Of a DNA stretch of 5,208 nucleotides, positions 1 to 5,107 are shown in pieces. This stretch comes from Planctomycetaceae bacterium (GTDB taxonomy: Bacteria > Planctomycetota > Phycisphaerae > Phycisphaerales > SM1A02), in the NCBI GenBank assembly GCA_947459855.1, contig CANHFL010000112.1, positions 1 through 5,208 on the forward strand, in the 5' to 3' direction. Each line of letters begins with the position of its first letter. Position 1 is the first letter of the stretch. The notes under the pieces are model-generated. The model saw only the letters and a list, made by a program, of their open reading frames with translations. It ran no database searches and had not been told where the DNA came from. The translations under genes and the position numbers were made by a program.

Positions 1-1
1 C

Positions 2-298
2 CCGCTTTGCAACCTGAAGGGCAGCACGCTCTACGAGGGCTCGGGGAGTTCCAAACCGCTCCTGAACGTCCGGTCGGGGACGGCGTTCGAGGGCTCCGGG
101 ACGTCGAAGCCGCTCTTCAACGTGCGCTCTGGCAGGGTCTGCGCGGGCTCGGGTTCCTCGGAGGTCCTGTTCAATGTGTCCGGGACCAAGCTGTTCCGGG
201 GCTCCGGCAGTTCGGACCCGGTCCTGAACTGGAACGGCGACCGGTTCGGCGATGCTGAGCTCGCGGCCGTCGTCTGGCTGGCGCAGCACCCGTACTGA
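2..298 (+). CDS. C-terminal part of an 18-residue-repeat, beta-flower-like protein (5' end outside window)
   Basis: This reading frame is open from the window edge (first full codon at 2) to a TGA at 296-298 and gives 98 residues. What is seen: four consecutive 18-residue units of the form GSGSSxPLxNVxxGxxxx, with no insertion or deletion, preceded by the tail of a fifth (LKGSTLYE). They are followed by a short helical cap, ELAAVVWLAQHPY. From memory of families, proteins with G-S-S-x-G/K-x-L-x-N-V-x-G repeats and a short hydrophobic C-terminal helix are described as beta-flower (4- or 5-fold) proteins, small beta-hairpin rosettes of unknown function. The match is by pattern only. The intact periodicity in this frame and its absence in the overlapping frames decide the frame. 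No promoter or start is visible. The next gene starts 35 bases downstream and has its own promoter-like box. Confidence 0.75.
   Translation, partial: PLCNLKGSTLYEGSGSSKPLLNVRSGTAFEGSGTSKPLFNVRSGRVCAGSGSSEVLFNVSGTKLFRGSGSSDPVLNWNGDRFGDAELAAVVWLAQHPY
38..253 (+). repeat. Four in-register 54-bp coding repeats
   Basis: Units run 38-91, 92-145, 146-199 and 200-253. Each encodes 18 residues beginning Gly-Ser-Gly-[Ser/Thr]-Ser and containing Leu-[Leu/Phe]-Asn-Val or a close variant; the last unit has Val-Leu-Asn-Trp. The DNA units are similar but not identical, so this is an old protein-level repeat under selection rather than a recent DNA duplication. A degenerate end of a further unit lies at 2-37. 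Confidence 0.85.
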
Positions 299-315
299 AC
301 CACATGCCCGCGCGC

Positions 316-326
316 TCCGTAGGATC
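316..326 (+). promoter_or_regulatory. -10-like box (TAGGAT) just upstream of the lipoprotein gene
   Basis: TCCGTAGGATC lies at 316-326. The TAGGAT core at 320-325 ends 8 bases before the ATG at 334, and no Shine-Dalgarno is convincing there. An almost identical string, differing at one base, precedes the deacetylase start at 4265-4275. A TAnnnT box this close to an ATG is the arrangement known for leaderless genes, for example in Deinococcus. No clear -35 element is visible. The function is inferred from recurrence and position. Confidence 0.5.
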
Positions 327-333
327 CGGGCCC

Positions 334-924
334 ATGCACGCAGCGAAGCGGGTCTCCCTCCTGTCGGTCCTCGCCTTGGCCGTCGTGCCGGGCTGCGTGC
401 GCGAGGTCCTCAGCGGGACCGATCCCGAGGCGCGCGCGCCGCGCGTCAGCACGGACACCAGCAAGAACGAGGTGGTGGTCACGATCCCGTGGATGCCCGC
501 GCCGCAGCCTCGGCTCCTCTTCAAGGACCAGCTGACGCGTGCCGAGGCGGTGTTCTCGCGGTCGCCGGACCGGGTCACGCACTTCACGGTGCGCAGCGTC
601 GCGGGCACCACGGCGCTGGTCGACCTTCGCACGAAGGCGTCGGCCGACGAGACGCTCGAGTTCACCTACGAGGTCCTGAAGCTGCCCTCGGACTACTCCG
701 TGGACGTGGTGATCCCGATCCGCGCGTCGGGCCCACGCCCGGCGTGCGACGTCGCGGTGAACGGCGCCCCCGTCAAGGTCGCGCCCGACACCGAGGTCGT
801 TGCGGTGATCCTCTCGCGCGACGCACCCACGCGCATCGTCGTCACGCCCCGCCCGGTCGCGCCCGCGGCGGCCCCGGTAGCATCGACCCGACCGTCCGCA
901 AGCACCAAGCAAGGAGCCCCATGA
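334..924 (+). CDS. Uncharacterised exported lipoprotein
   Basis: The product is 196 residues and I do not recognise a family. Residues 1-20 form a lipoprotein signal (basic Lys5-Arg6, hydrophobic stretch 8-18) ending in V-V-P-G-C, so Cys21 is the predicted lipidated residue and the protein is probably membrane-anchored outside the cytoplasm. The rest alternates short beta-prone stretches (46-51, 82-98, 108-116, 122-129, 137-149, 154-160, 167-171), which suggests an all-beta fold. It ends in an Ala/Pro/Ser/Thr-rich tail (174-196). The ATG at 334 is preferred over the in-frame ATG at 304 because it places the signal peptide at the N-terminus and follows the TAGGAT box. The stop overlaps the next start as ATGA (921-924), which suggests translational coupling with the DUF1080 gene. 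Function is unknown; a periplasmic structural or binding role is only a guess. Confidence 0.7.
   Translation: MHAAKRVSLLSVLALAVVPGCVREVLSGTDPEARAPRVSTDTSKNEVVVTIPWMPAPQPRLLFKDQLTRAEAVFSRSPDRVTHFTVRSVAGTTALVDLRTKASADETLEFTYEVLKLPSDYSVDVVIPIRASGPRPACDVAVNGAPVKVAPDTEVVAVILSRDAPTRIVVTPRPVAPAAAPVASTRPSASTKQGAP
911..916 (+). promoter_or_regulatory. Strong Shine-Dalgarno for the DUF1080 gene
   Basis: AAGGAG ends 4 bases before the ATG at 921. It lies inside the last codons of the lipoprotein gene and fixes the start of the hydrolase. It contrasts with the apparent lack of a Shine-Dalgarno at 334, 4279 and 5108. Confidence 0.8.
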
Positions 925-1691
925 ACCGCATCGCCATCCCGCTGTCCGTCCTCATCCTCGCGACCGGCCTTGGATTTGCCGCCGATGCCGACGACCAGAA
1001 CGAGCTCACCGGCGCCGAGAAGGCCGCGGGCTGGGTCCTGCTGTTCGACGGCGACCACGCCGGCGAGCACCTCCGCGCCTACAAGGGCGACAAGGTGCCC
1101 GACGCATGGAAGGTCGAGGACGACTGCCTGGTCCTCCGCGGCAAGGGCGGTGACCTGGTCACGAAGGACGAGTACAAGGACTTCGAGTTCTCGATCGACT
1201 GGAAGATCAGCGAGGGAGGCAACAGCGGCATCATGTGGCGCGTGACCGAGGACCACGGTTACCCGTGGGAGACCGGTCCCGAGATGCAGGTGCTCGACGA
1301 CGCCAAGCATGCCGACGGCAAGAGCCGCCTGACCTCGGCGGGTGCGTGCTACGCGCTGTACCCCGCCCCCGAGGGCGCGGTGAAGCCTGCCGGCCAGTGG
1401 AACACGGCCCGCATCCTGGTCGTCGGCCCCAAGGTGACCTACACGCTCAACGGCGTCACGACCGCCGAGTTCGACATGTCCAGCCAGGAGTGGAAGGACA
1501 AGCTCGCGGCCAGCAAGTTCAAGTCGATGCCCGACTTCGGCAAGCGCCCGGCCGGCCACATCGCGATCCAGGACCACGGCGACGTCGTCTGGTACCGCAA
1601 CATCAAGATCCGCCCGATCGGCGCGCCGGCGGCCGCCCCCACGCCCGCCGCGGCGCCGCAGGCCCCGAAGTCGACGGCGACCACCCCCTGA
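921..1691 (+). CDS. Exported 3-keto-disaccharide hydrolase / DUF1080 family protein
   Basis: The product is 256 residues. Residues 1-22 are a Sec signal peptide (Arg3, hydrophobic 4-19, cleavage probably near F-A-A-D-A at 19-23). The mature part shows the DUF1080 (PF06439) landmarks in order: GWVLLFDG (37-44), YKGDKVPDAWKVEDDCL (54-70), GGDLVTKDEYKDFEF (76-90), WKISEGGNSGIMWRV (94-108), TGPEMQVLDDAKHADGK (118-134), an ALYPA segment (145-149), WNTARILV (160-167) and a closing HIAIQDHG...WYRNIKIRPI (213-233). The family adopts a concanavalin-like beta-sandwich; characterised members hydrolyse 3-keto-glycosides such as 3-keto-trehalose. The exact substrate here is unknown. A low-complexity Ala/Pro tail follows at 234-256. 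The usual Trp after the LFDG motif appears replaced (GEHLRAYKG). No oxidoreductase that would make 3-keto sugars is in the window. The start is set by AAGGAG four bases upstream. Confidence 0.9.
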   Translation: MNRIAIPLSVLILATGLGFAADADDQNELTGAEKAAGWVLLFDGDHAGEHLRAYKGDKVPDAWKVEDDCLVLRGKGGDLVTKDEYKDFEFSIDWKISEGGNSGIMWRVTEDHGYPWETGPEMQVLDDAKHADGKSRLTSAGACYALYPAPEGAVKPAGQWNTARILVVGPKVTYTLNGVTTAEFDMSSQEWKDKLAASKFKSMPDFGKRPAGHIAIQDHGDVVWYRNIKIRPIGAPAAAPTPAAAPQAPKSTATTP

Positions 1692-1704
1692 CGCAGCCCC
1701 GGTC

Positions 1705-1723
1705 CGGGCCGCTGGCCGGCCCG
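1705..1723 (+). other. GC-only hairpin before the protease gene
   Basis: CGGGCC (1705-1710) pairs perfectly with GGCCCG (1718-1723) around a 7-base loop, in the 44-base gap between the hydrolase stop and the protease start. It ends two bases before the GGAG at 1725. There is no T tract, so a normal intrinsic terminator is unlikely. It could affect ribosome access or mRNA stability, or be chance in such GC-rich DNA. Confidence 0.3.
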
Positions 1724-1724
1724 C

Positions 1725-1728
1725 GGAG
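1725..1728 (+). promoter_or_regulatory. Shine-Dalgarno for the protease gene
   Basis: GGAG ends 7 bases before the ATG at 1736. It supports this start over the much longer upstream open frame, which runs through the hydrolase gene in another phase. Confidence 0.6.
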
Positions 1729-1735
1729 CGGACGC

Positions 1736-3544
1736 ATGCCGTTGATCCCCGCACTGCTCGCGATCGCCCTCGTTGCCGCACCTGCGGACGGGGGCGATCG
1801 CGCTTCCATGGTGCGCGGGCAGGACCGGTTCGACCGCGTCGAGAGCGTCGAGGAACTGCGTGCGCTCGAGGCCGAGGTGGAACGCGTAGTCCGCGAGGTG
1901 CGGCCTTCGGTGGTGCTGCTGCGCACGCAGGGCGGCGGCGATGGGCCGTCATCGGGCACCGGCGTGGTGATCAGCGCCGATGGGCTGGTGGCCACGTGCG
2001 GGCACGTCGGCGGCAGGTCCGGCCGCCGCGTCGAGGCCGTGCTGTCCGACGGCACGGTGCTCCGTGGGCGTGCGCTGGGGCAGGCGAACGACGGCCCGCT
2101 GGACTGCGGCCTGCTGCAGCTGGACACCCAGGGGCGCATGCTGGACGCGGTTCCGCTCGGCACCAGCGGCGGGCTGGCGCAGGGGGACTGGCTGGTCGCG
2201 CTCGGTTACACGCAGGGGCCGCCCGAGGAGCAGCGTCCCGCCCTCGTGCGCGTCGGCCGCGTGCTGCACGCCAGCCCGAGCGAGGTGCTGTTCGATGCCC
2301 CGATCGATGCGGGCGATTCCGGCGGCCCCAGCTTCAACCTGCGCGGCGAGGTGGTGGCGCTGAATGCGCGCTGCGGCCACCAGCCTTGGGAAAACGCCGC
2401 CACGCCGGTCGACCGTTTGCGCGAGCGCATCTGGGAGTTCCGCGCCGGCCACGACGAGACCGCGATGGTGCTGCCGTTCACGAGTTCCGACGAACCGGTG
2501 CGGACCAGGTTCGTGACCGGGACGTCGCCGGACGGGCGCCTGGCGGTGCAGCGCAGCACGCCGCTGCGGCCCGTCGCGGATGCGGCGCTGCGGTCGATGT
2601 ACCGCGTGATGCGCGGCGGCGGTGCGGTGGCGGTCGCCACGCGCATCGACGATGCCGGCCACGCGGTCGCGAAGGCATCGCTGCTGGCGGACCGTGCGGT
2701 CGGCGCCGCGGTGGCGCTGCAGGATGCGGCCGGCGCGGACGTCGCGGCCCGTGTCCTGGGAGTCGATCCGCGGCTCGACCTGGCATTGCTGGCCGTCGAA
2801 GGCGACCCGGTTCCGGGCATCGACCTGGGGTGGAACGGTGCGGTCGAGCCGGGCGCGGTGCTGCTCTCGCCGCGCTTCGGGCCGAACGGACCTGCGCTGG
2901 GATTCGCCGCGATCGAGGAGCGCGAGAGCGACCGGGAGCCGTGGGGCGGCCCGTACCTGGGCGTCCGCAGCGAGCCACTGGAACCTGCCGAGGCGAGGGA
3001 GCTGGACCTGAAGGTCGGGCTGCGCGTCGACGAGGTCGTGCCCGGGAGCGCCGCCTCGGAAGCGGGCGTGCGCGTCGGCGACGTGATCGCGTCGATCGAC
3101 GGTCGGCCGCTCGGCGGGCGCACCGCGCTGCGGCGCGCGATCCTGCAGCGTGAGGTCGGCGACCGCGTGGAGCTTGGCGTCGTCCGTGGCGGTGAGCGGC
3201 TGCAGGTGGTGGCGACGCTGGCGCGGCGCGAGGACATGCCGGGTGCGCGCCCCATGCGCCGCGGCAACACGACGACGCCGATCTCCGGGGTCTCGACGGG
3301 ATTCGGCCGCGTGCTGGCGCACGACGCGAACGTGTGGCCGGAGCAGGTGGGTGGGCCGCTGCTCGATCTGGACGGTCACGTGCTCGGGATCAACATCGCG
3401 CGGTTCGACCGCACCGCGACGCATGCGCTGCCCTCGGCCACGGTGCGCGACGCGGTGCACCGGTTGCTGCAGCGCCGCGAGCTCACGACGCCGGCTGGGG
3501 TGCCGGCGGGGACGCGATCCCCGCCGAACGCAGAAGCTCCGTGA
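1736..3544 (+). CDS. Exported HtrA-like (S1C) serine protease: active trypsin-like domain, then a degenerate one interrupted by PDZ
   Basis: The product is 602 residues. A short signal peptide (1-17, ending A-P-A) precedes a first trypsin-like domain (about 45-235) with a complete triad: His90 in ATCGHVGG, Asp123 in PLDCGLLQL, and Ser195 in DAGDSGGP with the oxyanion Gly193. A second domain (about 285-580) resembles planctomycete-type repeats but is decayed: the His motif reads VAKASLL (312-318), Asp348 is kept in DPRLDLALL, and the Ser motif reads EQVGGPLLDLDGHVLGINIAR (536-556) with Val538 where the nucleophile should be. A PDZ domain (about 405-497: GPYLGV, GSAASEAGVRVGDVIASIDG) lies between the Asp and the GGP segment, so it is inserted into the second fold. 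The likely role is proteolysis or quality control outside the cytoplasm, with the second half for binding or scaffolding. It follows the hydrolase after 44 bases, probably in one operon. Its last 62 bases overlap the convergent gene. Confidence 0.88.
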   Translation: MPLIPALLAIALVAAPADGGDRASMVRGQDRFDRVESVEELRALEAEVERVVREVRPSVVLLRTQGGGDGPSSGTGVVISADGLVATCGHVGGRSGRRVEAVLSDGTVLRGRALGQANDGPLDCGLLQLDTQGRMLDAVPLGTSGGLAQGDWLVALGYTQGPPEEQRPALVRVGRVLHASPSEVLFDAPIDAGDSGGPSFNLRGEVVALNARCGHQPWENAATPVDRLRERIWEFRAGHDETAMVLPFTSSDEPVRTRFVTGTSPDGRLAVQRSTPLRPVADAALRSMYRVMRGGGAVAVATRIDDAGHAVAKASLLADRAVGAAVALQDAAGADVAARVLGVDPRLDLALLAVEGDPVPGIDLGWNGAVEPGAVLLSPRFGPNGPALGFAAIEERESDREPWGGPYLGVRSEPLEPAEARELDLKVGLRVDEVVPGSAASEAGVRVGDVIASIDGRPLGGRTALRRAILQREVGDRVELGVVRGGERLQVVATLARREDMPGARPMRRGNTTTPISGVSTGFGRVLAHDANVWPEQVGGPLLDLDGHVLGINIARFDRTATHALPSATVRDAVHRLLQRRELTTPAGVPAGTRSPPNAEAP

Positions 3545-4262
3545 GGAACGGCGGCAGGGGATCGGTGACCGATGTCCTGGCGCCGGTCTCGGGGTGGTCG
3601 AACGAGATCGTCCAGGCGTGGAGCGCGATCGGCTGGGGCGCGCGGCCCTTCGGCGGACGGCTGGTGTTGGGCGGCAGGTCGACGCGGTAGACGCGGTCGT
3701 TCACGACGGGGCATCCGAGCTCCGCCATGTGGGCACGGATCTGGTGCAGGCGGCCCGTCTCCAGGTCGACCTCGAGCAGCGTGCGGCCGTGTCCGGTGCC
3801 GAGGGTGCGCCACCGCGTGATCGCATGCTCGACCGCGGGTCCGCCGCCGCCGCGACGCACCAGGGCGACCTTCATGTCGCCGCGGCGCGCCTCCTCGATG
3901 GGCAGGGTGATCTCGCCGTTCTTGGTGGGCGGCCGTCCCTCGACCAGCGTCAGGTACCGCTTGCCCACGGTGCGCCCCGCGAACTGCGCGCGCAGGCGGT
4001 CGTAGGACGCCGCGTCGCGCGCGACGACGACGGCGCCGCTCGCGTCGCGGTCCAGGCGGTGCACCAGGCCCCAGTCGCGGGGCTCGCCCAGCGGCGCAAG
4101 GTCGCGCGCGTACAGGGCGAACAGGCCGTTCATCAGGCTGTCGTCGCGGTGCCCCAGCCCCGGTTCCGTCACGATCCCGGCGGGCTTCGACGCGACGATC
4201 ATCCGCGGATCCTCCAGGAGGATCGCGGGACGGATGGCGGGGTTGGGAACCGGCTGCGGCAT
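3483..4262 (-). CDS. RluA-family RNA pseudouridine synthase
   Basis: The product is 259 residues and isomerises uridine to pseudouridine in structured RNA (rRNA or tRNA; the target cannot be read from the sequence). The family motifs are in order: ASKPAGIVTEPG (24-35, motif I), HRLDRDASGAVVVARD (68-83, motif II, catalytic Asp71), GKRYLTLVEGRP (100-111) and TGRLHQIRAHMAELGCPVVND (169-189, motif III). There is no N-terminal S4 domain, so it belongs with the shorter, single-domain members. The motif after III reads NDRVYRVD where GDxxYG is usual, a minor departure. The ATG at 4262 is the first in-frame Met that keeps the fold intact; the open frame further upstream (to 4574) is antisense to the deacetylase and has no family similarity. 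No Shine-Dalgarno is evident. It is convergent with the protease (62-bp overlap at 3483-3544) and divergent from the deacetylase. Confidence 0.92.
   Translation of the reverse strand: MPQPVPNPAIRPAILLEDPRMIVASKPAGIVTEPGLGHRDDSLMNGLFALYARDLAPLGEPRDWGLVHRLDRDASGAVVVARDAASYDRLRAQFAGRTVGKRYLTLVEGRPPTKNGEITLPIEEARRGDMKVALVRRGGGGPAVEHAITRWRTLGTGHGRTLLEVDLETGRLHQIRAHMAELGCPVVNDRVYRVDLPPNTSRPPKGRAPQPIALHAWTISFDHPETGARTSVTDPLPPFLTELLRSAGIASPPAPQPAS
3504..3526. terminator. Possible bidirectional terminator or hairpin in the convergent overlap
   Basis: CGGCGGGG (3504-3511) pairs perfectly with CCCCGCCG (3519-3526). Adding the A3512-T3518 pair gives a 9-bp stem with a 5-base loop. It lies inside the 62 bp shared by the two convergent genes, so both transcripts would form it near their 3' ends. 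Neither side has a T tract, so if it terminates transcription it is not by the classical mechanism. The position is suggestive but the function is unproven. Confidence 0.35.
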
Positions 4263-4264
4263 GG

Positions 4265-4275
4265 TCCGTATGATC
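4265..4275 (+). promoter_or_regulatory. -10-like box (TATGAT) for the deacetylase gene
   Basis: TCCGTATGATC differs by one base from the string at 316-326. The TATGAT core at 4269-4274 ends 4 bases before the ATG at 4279, implying a leaderless or nearly leaderless mRNA if that start is used. No clear -35 element at normal spacing was found. Confidence 0.5.
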
Positions 4276-4278
4276 GCG

Positions 4279-4284
4279 ATGGTA
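4279..4284 (-). promoter_or_regulatory. Possible opposite-strand -10-like box (TACCAT) for the pseudouridine synthase
   Basis: Read on the minus strand, 4284 to 4279 is TACCAT, 16 bases upstream of the synthase ATG at 4262. With TATGAT at 4269-4274 it forms the arms of an imperfect 16-bp palindrome around ATCGCGAT (4273-4280). It coincides with the first codons of the deacetylase. It fits TAnnnT but is a poor -10 match, so the call is tentative. Confidence 0.28.
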
Positions 4285-5100
4285 ACGAGGCGGCGCCCGC
4301 CGCGGCACGCGATGCGACCAACCGACCCCACGATCCTGCTGAGCTTCGACGTCGAGGAATTCGACGCGCCGCTCGAACGTGGCCGCGATCTCTCGATGGA
4401 GCAGCAGATGGAGGTCGGCGGGCGCGGGCAGGCGCGCGTGCTGGACATGCTGGACCGGCTGGGCGTGCCGGCCACCATGTTCACGACCGCCAGCTTCGCC
4501 GCATGGCACCCGGCGCTGCAGCGGCGCGCGGCGGCGAAGCACGAGATCGGCAGCCACGGGCGGGTCCACCGCACGTTCGAGAACGCCGACCTGGCGATCA
4601 GCCGCCAGGCGCTGCGCGCGTCCAGCGGGCAGGAGGTGCTCGGCTTCCGTCGCGCGCGCCTGCAACCGACGGACCCGCAGGCGATCCTGGACGCGGGCTA
4701 CCTGTGGGACAGCTCTGAGAACCCCATCTTCCTGCCTGGCCGGTACAACAACCTGACCAAGCCGCGCGTGCCGTACCGCAAGGGCGCGCTGGTCGAGCTG
4801 CCCATCTCGGCAAGCCCCGCGGTGCGGTTCCCGCTCTTCTGGCTGGCGTGGAAGAACTTCCCGATGGCGTTGGTGCGCGACGCGAGCGCGCGCTGCCTTG
4901 AGCACGACGGGCTGCTCAACGTGTTCTGGCACCCGTGGGAGTTCCTCGACCTGGCGACGAGCGGCCTGCCGCGCTACATGCGTGCGGTCGACGGTGAGCG
5001 CGCCTGCGATCGCTTCGCGTCGTACGTCGACTGGCTGCGTCCGCGCGGGCGCTTCGGCACGTTCACGCCGTGGGTCCGGGCGCACGCTGCGTCGATATGA
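4279..5100 (+). CDS. NodB-type polysaccharide deacetylase family protein
   Basis: The product is 273 residues from ATG 4279. It shows the NodB homology motifs: ILLSFDVEEFD (19-29, with catalytic-base Asp24 and Glu26 at the metal-Asp position, as in the DVE variants seen in exopolysaccharide-locus deacetylases), GSHGRVHRTF (91-100, metal His93 and His97), LGFRRARLQ (121-129, where FRAP is usual), LVELPISA (171-178) and LNVFWHPWEF (213-222, His218). Family members remove N- or O-acetyl groups from polysaccharides such as peptidoglycan, chitin-like chains or exopolysaccharide. The substrate here is unknown and the altered third motif leaves activity uncertain. There is no signal peptide. The start could be 4279 (near TATGAT) or 4312, which would begin MRPTDPTILLSFD and matches where the domain starts; neither has a Shine-Dalgarno. 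It is divergent from the pseudouridine synthase. Its stop codon lies inside the -10-like box of the next gene. Confidence 0.85.
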   Translation: MVTRRRPPRHAMRPTDPTILLSFDVEEFDAPLERGRDLSMEQQMEVGGRGQARVLDMLDRLGVPATMFTTASFAAWHPALQRRAAAKHEIGSHGRVHRTFENADLAISRQALRASSGQEVLGFRRARLQPTDPQAILDAGYLWDSSENPIFLPGRYNNLTKPRVPYRKGALVELPISASPAVRFPLFWLAWKNFPMALVRDASARCLEHDGLLNVFWHPWEFLDLATSGLPRYMRAVDGERACDRFASYVDWLRPRGRFGTFTPWVRAHAASI

Positions 5101-5102
5101 TC
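5092..5102 (+). promoter_or_regulatory. -10-like box (TATGAT) upstream of the last gene
   Basis: The core TATGAT at 5096-5101 ends 6 bases before the ATG at 5108 and contains the deacetylase stop (TGA, 5098-5100). The context TCGATATGATC resembles the strings at 316-326 and 4265-4275. No Shine-Dalgarno is visible. Confidence 0.45.
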
Positions 5103-5107
5103 CGCGC

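Noticed and set aside
31..912. Long minus-strand open frame opposite the repeat protein and lipoprotein genes
   Set aside because: The product is Arg/Asp/Gly-rich with no recognisable motif. Long antisense frames are expected where codons end in G or C, and the plus-strand genes show clear repeats and signal peptides.
252..920. Upstream extension of the DUF1080 open frame
   Set aside because: The signal peptide and AAGGAG place the start at 921; the extension is out of frame with the lipoprotein gene and lacks homology features.
1235..1735. Upstream extension of the protease open frame
   Set aside because: It overlaps the hydrolase in another phase; the signal peptide and GGAG mark 1736 as the start.
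693..1952. Minus-strand open frame of about 420 codons opposite the DUF1080 gene
   Set aside because: It is compositionally a shadow (Arg/Ala/Val-rich, low complexity) and lies opposite a gene with unmistakable family motifs and a strong Shine-Dalgarno.
1949..3460. Minus-strand open frame of about 500 codons opposite the protease gene
   Set aside because: His/Arg/Gln-rich sequence without domains; the plus strand carries an intact catalytic triad and a PDZ domain.
4263..4574. N-terminal extension of the pseudouridine synthase
   Set aside because: It is antisense to the deacetylase core and Ser/Arg-rich without family similarity. RluA-type proteins without S4 normally begin shortly before motif I.
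3150..4718. Plus-strand open frame of about 520 codons spanning three genes
   Set aside because: It crosses the protease end, the synthase and the deacetylase start out of frame and encodes Arg-rich nonsense.
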